In this document: positions 50,679 through 62,000 of the stretch, in pieces | Layout of the letters: each line of letters starts with the position of its first letter | How positions within the stretch are numbered: the first letter of the stretch is position 1 | NCBI GenBank assembly: GCA_030248215.1 | Contig: JASANG010003092.1 | Span: 124,001 to 188,000, forward strand | Length of the DNA: 64,000 bases | DNA from: Enoplolaimus lenunculus | Lineage: Eukaryota > Nematoda > Enoplea > Enoplida > Thoracostomopsidae | Reading direction: 5' to 3' | Translations under genes and position numbers: made by a program | The notes under the pieces: generated by a model | Told to the model about the DNA's origin: nothing | What the model saw: the letters and a program-made list of their open reading frames with translations, nothing else | The model's database searches: none

Positions 50679-51873
50679 TCAAATAAAAAACGGCGGTATT
50701 CGTATGTGATGCGGTTCGCCAGCATAATACCGAGACCTCAATGGGCTGGACGGCATTGAACGTGGTTCGTACCACGAAGGACTGTAGGTCGGTATTGTCG
50801 ACGTTGGCTGATGGTGCAAGTATCGGTAGATTGGATATACCCATCTAAAACAAAAATGCGTTTTATAGTTGGTTACGAAACACGTCAAAACAATAAAACT
50901 CCTTTCAAGTTTTGGAAACACCGTATTATATTAATGCTAAAATTTGTAGCAACTGGAAAGCTGGAGCGTAGGCCGCCCGGCTCTTCCACAGTTTTCTCGT
51001 TGACTAATGACTATATATATATACCGACTCGTATGTTGACGCCAGAAATACACACAACATACTGTGCAATGCATTCCAATCAAAATATCCAAATCGGTTA
51101 ATCTTGATTAAGTACAGTCAGTACTCAAACTAAATTGTGACAATAGAATGTTTGTGATTTACAACGACTTAAAAGAGTTTACCGGTGTATGTTAACTTTA
51201 GGGACCTGTCTACCATGCCTGCCTACACCTAAAATTTAAGCGTAAACCTAAACATAAGTCTAAACCTAAGACTGTGCGTACGTAAAAATATCCGAACCCT
51301 CCAAATCCCGCAGTTTCCCTGTATCCCAGAAAGTAGTCCAGGCCCGTAGCCGGCTCACCATGCTAGGAGGGGCTAAAAACTTTTAGAGGGACATTCAAGG
51401 GTATTTAATAGTCACTTGAAAGCATGGTTGAAAATTTTCTGGGGGGGGGGGGGGGGCAAAATTGTTCCAGGGGGGCTAAGCCCACCTGGCTGCCCCTTGG
51501 TTACGGGCCCGGGGCATTCCCTGTAAAATGGGCCGAATGGGCCGACTTACGAATGCGGACTGCCAATGCGCGGATTGTAATACGTGGGCCCGCTGCCTCC
51601 AGGGCTCAAGTACGGTGCATTACGCAAGAGGCGCCCTAAATCATTGTTGCTCTGTGTCACTGGACCCCTTCGGTATTGAGGGCAGTCCGCCCCGTTGGTA
51701 GATGACATAAAAGGCCGTCTGTAACCCTTTGATTCGCCGCCACCGGCAAGATCAAAGGCACGATGGACAACGTGTTGATATCGTACCCCACAATTGGTCA
51801 CATTTGTTGTGAATGGACGTAGCTTGCTAGTGCCACTGCTTGAAGCTTCTCGTCGTTGCCGTGGATAGTACAT
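50679..51873 (-). CDS. Unrecognised two-exon gene, 162 residues
   Basis: Exon 1 is 51873-51551 (ATG plus 107 codons and two bases) and exon 2 is 50844-50679 (one base, 54 codons, stop TGA). The donor (GTAAGT) and acceptor (TTGTTTTAG) are strong and the phases match. The protein starts MYYPRQRREASSSGTSKL. It is basic and rich in Pro, Ser, Tyr and Arg, with repeated Pro-Ser and Tyr-Arg motifs such as SPGGSGPTYYNPR and IPTYSPSWYEPR. No signal peptide, membrane segment or coiled coil is visible. The exon is visibly GC-richer than its surroundings, as expected for coding sequence. Small basic Pro/Tyr-rich proteins of this kind are common among ciliary and structural proteins, but I cannot assign a family. 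It converges on NF2 and diverges from the TGF-beta-type gene. Confidence 0.65.
51341..51509. mobile_element. MITE family D, second copy
   Basis: It begins GGCCCGTAGCCGGCTCACC and ends CCTTGGTTACGGGCC, with a run of about 18 G inside. It lies in the intron of the unrecognised two-exon gene, about 40 bp from its donor. Confidence 0.82.
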
Positions 51874-52385
51874 TTTTTATAAACTTTAATTTATTTGATC
51901 GAGATCGAGTTCTAACTTTTAGAGTTTAAGTTCAGGTTCTATGGGCTATGTACAGAGGCGGCTACAAACAATAGGAAAATCTCTGACATGTCCGAAAAAT
52001 TATTTATTTTGAGACATTAAAAATTTGAGTGCAAAAACATAGCTTTAACTTCAAAGCAGGGTTGGACACCGGGAAAAAAACAACTGAAGAACGGTTCATT
52101 TGAGTGTTCCGTTTTTTTCGAAGGGGTGGAAAAACAGAAAAAAGTTTTTGCAAATATTATAAATCCTTGAAATGTTTTGAGGCTTAGACATTCACAGTAA
52201 CAACAAATATAAATGCATCTCGACCGACACACGGTTTCACAATCGCAACCGCAGAGAACTGAACTGGAGGACGCCAAGAAATGTTAATATTCTCGCGCAA
52301 ATATGAAAATCTTAGTTTATATGTCGTAGCAGCGATTACTTAGCCAATCAAAGAAGTGTATTCGCACCAGGTCAAATCGTATTTG

Positions 52386-52652
52386 CAGGGTACAACCGGA
52401 GGTCCGGCTCCGGCAGAAAATCGGCCTCCGGCTCCGGTAGAATTTTTGCCGGAGGTTCCGGCAATTCCATTAGTAAATTTTTTCATAATTTTGCAAAATA
52501 TATGCTCCAAACAACTTAACAACGTATTGTAGCTATTGGCTAAAATTAACTAATTAACCATCATTTTTACTACCTAATTTCGCATCACCTCCGGCTCCGG
52601 CAAGTTTCGTTGAGCTCCGGCTCCGGTATTTTTCACCTCCGGTTTCACCATG
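52386..52652. mobile_element. MITE family E, copy at 52.4 kb
   Basis: It starts CAGGGTACAACCGGAGG and ends CACCTCCGGTTTCACCATGG, with the same CTCCGGCTCCGG blocks as the 20.6-kb copy. Confidence 0.82.
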
Positions 52653-54221
52653 GTATTTGAGTATGGTATTAAGGTAGTAACCAATTATAAGGCGTACACT
52701 TGTAGCAGAGAATTAATTGTGCCGTGCGCTACCTAAGTCTTAGTCTCGCGCTGGACTAGATCAATTCAGAATCGTCCTGGGTTACTGCATGGGCTACGAC
52801 ATTATACAGCGCTATGTTTGAATTGCATTAGCCAGCAAATTTGGAGGTGTATTGGGTGGGCTTTCCAATTTTGAAGGTGTTGAAGAAATATTGTCTGAAT
52901 TACGGTTTGAAATTACTCCAGTATAGTAAGCCCGTTCATAACTTCGACTCAGGTTTGGTTCGATGCGCGCACTGTGCCATTTTGCATACAAAACTTTTGC
53001 ATCCATGCTTAATGGGAACAGAAAGCAAACAAATCGTTGTCTCTTGTAGATGAAAATAAAACCATTAAAAACATTGAAATTTCACAAAAAGTTTCGCTCA
53101 GTAAATATTTACCAGAGACGCGGTTTGACAGGGCACAGAAACATATAAAACTGGCATTTTTGAACCAAAACTGTGTTAAACCCCAAACTTCTTCCGCTTG
53201 CAAATACGCTCAAATTTTACGCTGTTTATTGCACTCGCAAAGCTACAAAACAAATGAGTGAAAAAACAAAGAAAAGCCGCAGTGTACCGAATTAACTGGA
53301 AAGTTTTAAAAATTCGCTGCTTAAGATGGTGAGAAAAACTTGATATTGTTCTGCAAATACAGTGAGGTAAGCTGAAAAATAGATTGATTGTTGTTTATAT
53401 ATTTGCAACTCTGGCTGCAAAAACAGTTGAGAGGGAGCGTAAGGGAAGCCCTCTTTCTAAAAACATCTCAGCTTTCGTGGTTCATTAATTTATCGACAGA
53501 ATTCAACGATTTCTGTGCTGAAAATTTTTTTCTTGCCTTTTCTAAGACCTTTGTGCCACAAGTAACAATTCCTGGAAGGCATGACACAAACGCTGACAAC
53601 CGAAATGGTAGCTTTACGGCACTGCATAAACTTGCCGCAGACGAAGCTGGTTTGCCGAAGAGGGAAAAAGTCCCAATTAAGTTGAGAAGATGATAGCGGG
53701 GTTGTTTAGAAGAGTTTGTTAAAGTGAAAAAAAAATTTCCGTATGCATACTCTAACCCCTAACACGTGCCGTCAAAATAACACCGAAACGCGGAAGCAAA
53801 CTTTTAAAACACACAATTTACGCCAAGCAAACGTTCAGTTGTGTGTTTTATAAGGGAAAATCGATTTATTGGTGACGAAAAAACCAATAAAACAAGGGTT
53901 TTAATATAAAGCATCGAAAAATATTCTCCTATATATCATATATAATATTTAGATAAGTACAAACAAAGTACATTTTGTCAAAATTAAAGATATCCAGAAT
54001 AATCATTTCTCAAAAAGTTTTACAGAACTCAAACCGAACGAACAAATTGTATTAATATTAAAACTTGCATAAATTTTAGCCTACCATAGAGAGCTGTCAG
54101 AGCTATTACGTCGATACTTCTATGATTCAGCAGGTTAATATTTTAAAGCTTGTAACAGTGTCGTTTTCAAATATCTTCAGAACCGGCGGTTCGTAATGAT
54201 TTGACAAACATGCATATTTGG

Positions 54222-54408
54222 CCGAAATAGGCTTTTCCGGACTACAGAAACTGAGTCCAATTCAACTCCGCCTTAGTCAAATTCGACTCACCCGAATCTC
54301 TCTGTGAGCCGAATTTGACTCTGGTGGAGTCGAATATGACTCAATTGTGTATAGTCCCGAAAAGCCTATTTCGGAGAGAGTCAATTTCACTCACCATTTT
54401 TTACAGTG
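54222..54408. mobile_element. MITE family B, copy 5
   Basis: It contains CCGAAATAGGCTTTTCCGGAC and the complementary right arm ending CACTCACCATTTTTTACAGTG. The outer left end is missing. Confidence 0.8.
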
Positions 54409-55398
54409 TAGGTTTACGTGTAAACTTATTTAAAATCTTACATAATTTTAGTTTAAGCTTAATTTAATGAGTTCTAAGATACACGTAATTTTGCGCTGCA
54501 CTTATTACTTATAAACCAAAAATAAGTTGTACGTAAACTTGTTTTAAACTTAAAAATATGTTAACCTAAGTAATGCTTACAATTGCAATTTTGTTAGTCC
54601 GTCCAGCGATTTAAGTTTTACGTAAAAACTATAATCAATTTTTGTTAGCAATAATTTAAGTTTAAGTTTTTAGAGACCATTCACGGTTTTATCGCTTTTC
54701 TATGTCTTACAACTTGTATATATTTAAACTTGTTTTTCGATTCCATTGTCACAAATACAGTCTTTCACTGCAATTCCTACCTGAAAACTTCACCTAGGCA
54801 CACTTCGGGGGATAGTATACGCGTGGCGTGGATTCTCATCAATCCAATTTGTTTTGTAGTCCTATTGCTCATTGGTTTGCCTCTACATATGTCGCTCTGC
54901 TATAGGAACCACATGCGGCAAGCATCTTAACTGAAAAGCGGTAGATTTTTTTTATTTAAAATTTAAAACACAGTGAGTGTATAGCAATATGAACCAGAGT
55001 TTGGCTCGTAAACAATACAGGGGTTTTCGTGTTTTGACTTCACTAAAGTTTTATTGTTCATAGTTTGTGATATTAAATGTATACCAGTGGTTTTACTCGT
55101 AGATAAAATATGTAACGGTAAATTGTAATCAAATCAAGAGTGTCCGTTCGAAGCGGGAATATCAAACATGACCAGTTAAAGTTGCGATGTTACTTTGAGG
55201 GGCGTGCCGTTTTTCCGCTGGATTCTAATAAAAAACCTTAAACTTCAGACTAATTTGTTTGTGCTTAGGCTTATAGGAACACGTTTATACCACTGCTACC
55301 CCCGTATATGCATTATATACATATACACAGACACACTACACACATATATACATACCAGTCGTAGCGGGACAACATGTATTGAGCGAAGCTCGAACACT

Positions 55399-55960
55399 GA
55401 TGCAATTAAGCTAATATGCAAATTAGTCATTAGCTAACTATTAATTTATCGGTTTTGGAGGTTTGAAAACTATTTGTTCATATTCTTCGGGCCCGAAACC
55501 CTTCAAACCATAATAATTAGTTAAATTTTGCAAAAGCATATATTTAGGCTTAGCAATTATGCAAATATGCAAATTAGGTATTAGCCAACTATTAAATTAT
55601 CGGTTTTGAAGGTTTGTAGACAATTTATTCAGATTCCGCACACCCAAAAACACTTATTGCTGATATTAGATTACTTGTAACACTAATAATTAGTGAAATA
55701 CCTTAAAAAAGTGCCAATTTAGGCTAAACAAATTATGCAAATTAGCCTGTAGCTAGTAAACGGCTTAAAATTTTTAAACACCAATGCGAGATTAACGCCC
55801 CAGAATGACAGGTTTTCAAACAAAAAAAGTTTATCAAAATCGGTTCAGCAGTTATACTGAGACTCATTTCGAACGGTCGGACTGATAAACGATTCGTCTT
55901 TGGACCCCCGAGCACAAAATATAAAACGCTTGGCTAAACTTTGAGCTTCGCTCAATAATA
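55399..55960. repeat. Interspersed repeat with internal subrepeats, LINE/SINE-tail-like
   Basis: TATGCAAATTAG plus a TTAATTTATCGGTTTTGGAGG-like block occurs twice at about 150-bp spacing, and a third partial copy begins near 55735. The following ATCAAAATCGGTTCAGCAGTT and ACGGTCGGACTGAT resemble 3' tails seen in RTE-type elements of other animals. The family assignment is an inference. Confidence 0.5.
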
Positions 55961-56053
55961 TGTGTATATATACTATCAAATTTATTTAAGGTGGTTTTTG
56001 CATTTTGGCTTCGTAATACGATTCAATTTAAACCATACTGTAAGATTAATAAA

Positions 56054-59000
56054 ATGACACAGAATGTTATAATTTGGAAATTGGTATACTTTTCTGGGAT
56101 TATGGCAATTACATGTCGAGGTGATTTTACAACAGCAACATCAGTTGATTTTGATAACGAATTGAAAAAGTAAAATATGTTCACTGAGGTGCTTAGTGCG
56201 ATTATTGAACGCAGTTCCAGATCCAGGGTTTGCCACCGTAGCGGAGGATACTCTATGAATTTTGAAACTTTACGGTTTATACAGCGTATTCTTGGCAAGT
56301 CAGCTAAATTTGTAGGTTACTTTTGGGCCAAAATTTTCAAAACCAACAGATATTCATGTTCCCATTTTTGCCGCCCCAAATAGTCGCCCTGTTGCATAGG
56401 GTGGCCATTTCCGTTATGCCCCATCTCTGGGCTTTAGGCGTTCGCTTACGCTTTTATTAGACTTACTGCTCAGGCGTTTGATTAAGTTATCAGCAGGGCT
56501 TAGATTCACGAATAGTTTTCGGACAATGTTTATATTCCCGCTTTGAGTTCAGGGGTTGTACTATACTCATGTGTTTCTTTAATATCTCATTTCAGCCATT
56601 TCAGTTACGCATATTATAGGCCAGATCCCATTAATCCAACTGCGGATTCCAAGCAATTTTTCAAACAAACACTGCTGCGAAGTTTGGGACTGCGACGTGA
56701 GCCGCGTGTGAACGCTTCAGTGATTGAAAAATTCAATTCGCCAACGGGTCAAGGGCTTATACGCGAACTGATGAACGAATATGGGCCAGATGGACCCGGA
56801 GATCGAATGGGATCAACGATAAGCGGTTGGGAAGAAGTGTCATATCAGTATTCTTTTGTTGATGCCGAATGTAAGTTCATTTGGTGCCAGATCCGCATTC
56901 AGGAGAGGACATGAAATATGAGCGGTACTACTTGCCTCCACGAAATGTTCTTTTCCATGCAAAATGACTAAAGTAATATAACAGCCTGAGGCTTTAGGCT
57001 AAGGGTTAGGCGTAGAATTAAGCTAATGTTTGCTTTGGAAACAGAAATACAGGGCGACTTTTACATTTTGTCAAATTAAAACTATTGTGGGGAAAGTAAA
57101 CTATTAGCAGATGAGCACCCTAGTAAAAATTATCTACCAACCGTTCATTTTCGCGGCGAAATACAGTGAAAATTTGTGAGTTAAATCAAATGACATAGAA
57201 CTGTTTGTTGCGTGCCGACTATGTAGGATTTATAGTAGTAAAATATAGATTGCCCTCGAACGTAAACCAATGAGCAGTGGAACTATACGGGGAACGGTTT
57301 TACCGAGATTGTTAGCTAGAAAGTTTTTAGTGAATTTTACTTCCTGAATTTCCAATACGCTGTTGCGAATTGAAATTGAAAGTAATGCGGAGTTTCTCAT
57401 CTGGGCAAGTTATCAAAATTTTGGCCTATGTAACGATCAGGTGCGGAACGTTTTTCTGCGGGAGTAGCAAAGAGTAAGCTTAAGCGTTAGACCAATTTTT
57501 TTGCTTTGCTTAGCCTGAGGCTTATACTTAGGCTTAGGAATATGATCGTTGTTACGCTTATGCTTAGGCTTAGGCTTAGGTTTACCAGTATGCTTATAGT
57601 ATTGTTCCGCTCCTGGTCTTTGTATTGGCCAAAATTTTTAACAATTCAGATTGCAAATTGAAATGATTTATTTTATAAATTTGTTAATTTAGTCGGAATA
57701 GCAGGAAGTTTTTCGACACAGGGTCACTTGTTATTGTAGAAGCCTGCATAATAAAGCTACTATTGTGCTCAAAATACCAAATACAATAGTAGTATATAAT
57801 GGAGGACTTGGACATCAATTTACTGCCAATTAACCAACCGTAACCCCTGTGTGGTTTTTTAAAGAAGACTATGTAAGATAATGTGGCCAATGTAAAGAAC
57901 AGGGGCGGAACAGTATTATAAGCATATTCCTAAGCCTAAGCCTAAGCCTAAGCCTGAACCTAAGCATAACAATGAGCATATTCCTAAGCCTAAGCCTAGC
58001 AAAAAATAGTCTAATGCTTAAGCTTATTCCATTCTAGTCCCAGCCTAAAACTCTCCGCCCCTGATCTTTACACGGGCCGATAATGTGTACCAATCCCCCT
58101 TTATAGAGTACTTAAAACAGAAGTTGGCACCGCCTGTATTACGGCATCTTGGCGCTCTGCAATGAGCCTACTTAAAATACTTTTCATGGCAACGTTCTTT
58201 CGGATGGAGTCTAAAGGGAAGTAACGAACCACCAAGCTGATTTTCTGTGTGCAACCGGAGGTAATTTCCAGCTCCGGCGACAAAAAACCTATGCCTTCAG
58301 TAGATATTTGCCGGATATTTCAGCAGTTCCGGTTGTTAAATTTTTTGTATTTTTATAAAAAATCTGCCCTTGGGGGAGTTGATTTGTATTTAAGGCAGTT
58401 GTGGAAACTTTAATTGGCGAGATTTCTCAAAAACGAATGTTAAAACATAATTTTTGGCAACACTTCGTAAATTATCGCTTACAGTTAGCACTTTCAGATA
58501 GATTATTGTTACTATCAAATTCTGTTTCACCTCCGGTTCCTGCCAGATTTGTTGACCTTCGGGTCTCTTACTCCGGGTTTTTTACCTCCGGATGCACTCT
58601 GTTGATTATATATACTATTTCAGGCCCATCAGCATATTTACAGTCAACGCTGGTCGGACAGAACGACTACACTGCGTTACTTTTATTTTCTGTTCGCCAA
58701 ATTTATAATCGACACAAATATGATAAAATACTTTCCACTTCGCTTAAGGTAATTATATTTTATAATAGCTGTAAATATCCGTGTCACCACTATAAATTAG
58801 TTGTCATTAAAGGAAAAACACTTGTATTCTACATATTTACAAGACAGCCTTCAATCAGAGTTACTTGTCTGCCAGCTTTGCCCAATGCGCAAAATTAGCG
58901 AAAGCACGAAAATTTCCTTGCAAATTTTCTTTTCATAGAACAAAGAACAATCAATCACGTGTATTTCCTAAAAAATTTTGTAAACAAAGTAATGTTGGAA

Positions 59001-59055
59001 ATTTGCCCAAAATACGTATGTGGGGCGTTTCAGCTTTAATATATAGATATAAACG

Positions 59056-59092
<37 letters not shown>

Positions 59093-62000
59093 AAAAAAAA
59101 AAAAAAAAAAAAAACCCAAAAAAAAAAAAAAAAAAAAAAAAAAAACACTATATATCATGCGGAAGCCAAAGAGTTGCACACTCTTGTATTATGCACTCTT
59201 GCCTTTATTAATAAGCTGGAAAACCTCCATACGTAATTTGGGCATCTATCCAGCAAATCGAATTTAATGTAAATATAAGCGTCGATAAAGCAACCAAATC
59301 CGCAAAGACAGAGCAAACTTGGTGCGAGCAGCATTATTTTTAAGATGTTGGCGTTAAAAAATTTGCAACCACTCTAATACCTAGTAATTATTGACAAAAA
59401 TGTAGGCAATTTTTGCAGTTATTTCCTCAAAACTTCGAATTGATGTCTTCGTTAACGGTATGTCCGCACTCCGAACGAAATTATACGATAACAACGGAAC
59501 AAGACCAACGGCACCGAGATATTGCCACCATACGTATTTATCGCTTCATTGGAACCATGTTCGACGGGCAACGTAAAGTTTATCTTGAATTGAAATTTTT
59601 GTTTTGGATATATTTAACATGAGTGTGCAACTATCTGAGCTGTGCATGGTTCAAAATGTACCACCGCGCGTTGCGTTATTGCCGTACACCCATTATTTAC
59701 GGACGGGCGTCGATGTGACATGCAATACGACCAAATAAAACTGTTAGCGTAGCATTTCTGATACCGTCTTATTTGCGGTGCCACGGTTTGCACAAGTTGT
59801 ACCCCCTTAAATAAGGGGGTTGTAGGCCAAAACCGCAATGCGTATTGGGTACATTACTCTTGCAAAAAGAGTTATATCGACTGTTGGTTTTAGTGAAGAT
59901 ATGGATGATTGGTTTCAGAGACCCTAAAATCAGCAAAGTGTTACCTAATGCCAGTTAATAGTACTAGATGATGAAACAATTGGACTTTTTCGCGAACATA
60001 GGGGCGTAGGATAAGCTTGAAACAAATCCTCAGCCTATTTTATTAAACCAGTCACGTGCGGAGTAAACCTTTTGAATGGGAACATTAACATCTACCCATA
60101 TTTATAAAACTTAAGTCTAAGGCTTCGCCTCAGCCTGTTTTATTAATTCAGTCATTATCCATGAAGAAAAAATTATGCGGATAAAGTAATTATGTGTCTG
60201 AAATATACGAAGCCTAAACCTAAGACGAAGCCTATTTTATTAACCCAGTCATTATGTGGTGAAGCTGTTTGCCGGAAGAAAAGGGATGAAGTAAACAAAC
60301 ACCGGAATTTTATACGTATCTGAAATATACAATGCCTTAACCTAAGACAAAGCCTATTTTATTAACCAAGTCATGCATGTGGTGAAGCTGTTTGCAGGAA
60401 TAGGAGGGATGAAGTAAACAAACACCGGAATTTTATACGTATCTGAAATATACAATGCCTTAACCTAAGACGAAGCCTATTTTATTAACCAAGTCATGCA
60501 TGTGGTGAAGCTGTTTGCAGGACTAGGAGGGATGAAGTAAACAAACACCGGAATTTTATACGTATCTGAAATATACAATGCCTTAACCTAAGACGAAGCC
60601 TATTTTATTAACCAAGTCATGCATGTGGTGAAGCTGTTTGCCGGAAGAAAAGGGATGAAGTAAACAAACACCGGAATTTTATACGTATCTGAAATATACA
60701 ATGCCTTAACCTAAGACGAAGCCTATTTTATTAACCAAGTCATGCATGTGGTGAAGCTGTTTGCCGAAAGAAAAGGCATTAAGTAAACAATTGCCGAAAG
60801 AAAAGGCATTAAGTAAACAATTGCCGAAAGAAAAGGCATTAAGTAAACAATTGCCGAAAGAAAAGGCATTAAGTAAACAATTGCCGAAAGAAAAGGCATT
60901 AAGTAAACAATTGCCGAAAGAAAAGGCATTAAGTAAACAATTGCCGAAAGAAAAGGCATTAAAAGTAAACAAACACCAGAATTTTTGATGTGTTTTTTAT
61001 TTCTAATTTAGTTATAGTTTCAGCGAAACTCAGTCAAAAAGATACCGTACTGGTGACCGCGTATTCGTCACGAATTGCAAGCGCAGCGATTGATATTGAT
61101 CCAGCTGAATTCACTTCGATCAACGACGGGTTAATTTTACTTGTTGAAACGTCTGATACGTTCGGCAATCCGGTCAAAACTGCGGACGTTATACATTTGC
61201 CGGATTGTGACATCGGTCGCGACGGTAAAACAACCACGTGGCAACAGTGGCTGTTTGGCGTATTGGCCCATGCTAACCTGTGGGGGTTTGCGTATTACGC
61301 GTAAACGTAAAACGAAGCCTAATCCTAAGCCAAAGCCTTTTAGCTTCTCTGTCTCTATGTCGCACTGTTGTCGGGTACGTAGCCAGATGGGAGCCAGGGT
61401 GTCTCAGCCTGTCCTGGAAAACTTTTGCCCCTACAAAATTTTCCACGTTGTCCGTAAGTATCGAAAACCCATGAATGCTTCTTCTGAATGCTTTAAAGCC
61501 ACCACGAGCAGGGTGAGTTGGATTCCGACCTGTCAGTTTCACTGTCTTCAAAGTGGTCAGGCCCTTATAATTAACATTGGCTGGAACCTTTTACACCAAC
61601 ATGTTACAACTTAAAACTATGCAGTACACTATTGTTTATTCTCGTTACCAGGATGCAACCGGAAGTAAAATACCTGAGCCGAAACCGGTCAGGAATCGAA
61701 GGTGACTCGTAGACGAGTCAAATTTGGAGAACTATGCAAAATTTCGCTACCGGAACTTCCGACAGAAGTTCTACCGCAGCCGGAGGTCGAGATTTTCAGC
61801 CGACACAGGAGGTAGAACTCCGGTTGTACATTGGTCGTGTTTACAGATTGGTGCGGTCAGTTCAGTAATTCCCTTAAACGAGTTGAGCATTAAATTATAA
61901 GCACAAAAATTAGCTGGAACGATGTCCAAATTGCATGCCTTGTACCGTTGAGTTTCATTAAAGATAATTTCTATAGATCGAACACGTAACGAAATTCGTC

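Larger units (their letters stand above)
51874..56053. other. Divergent intergenic region before the TGF-beta-type gene
   Basis: It contains a family E MITE, a family B foldback and the TATGCAAAT-containing repeat. One open frame at 53388-53693 (101 codons, ending GLPKREKVPIKLRR) has no recognisable domain and no clear splice partners, so I do not call it a gene. Confidence 0.55.

Noticed and set aside
53388-53693. 101-codon plus-strand open frame
   Set aside because: It has no recognisable domain, no supported splice partner, and an upstream start that is only chance; not called a gene.
58951-59236. Poly-Lys and poly-Phe open frames
   Set aside because: They are readings of the A-rich tract at 59056-59145.
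59573-59622. Longer version of exon 4 of the TGF-beta-type gene
   Set aside because: The donor at GTTTAT leaves phase 0, which meets a stop in exon 5; the donor CAAC/GTAAAG at 59573 gives the phase needed for the conserved prodomain strand.
60706-60988. Open frames with perfect 10-residue repeats (KEKALSKQLP on the plus strand)
   Set aside because: They follow from a 30-bp tandem DNA repeat with no stop in some frames; it lies in an intron with no splice support for coding.
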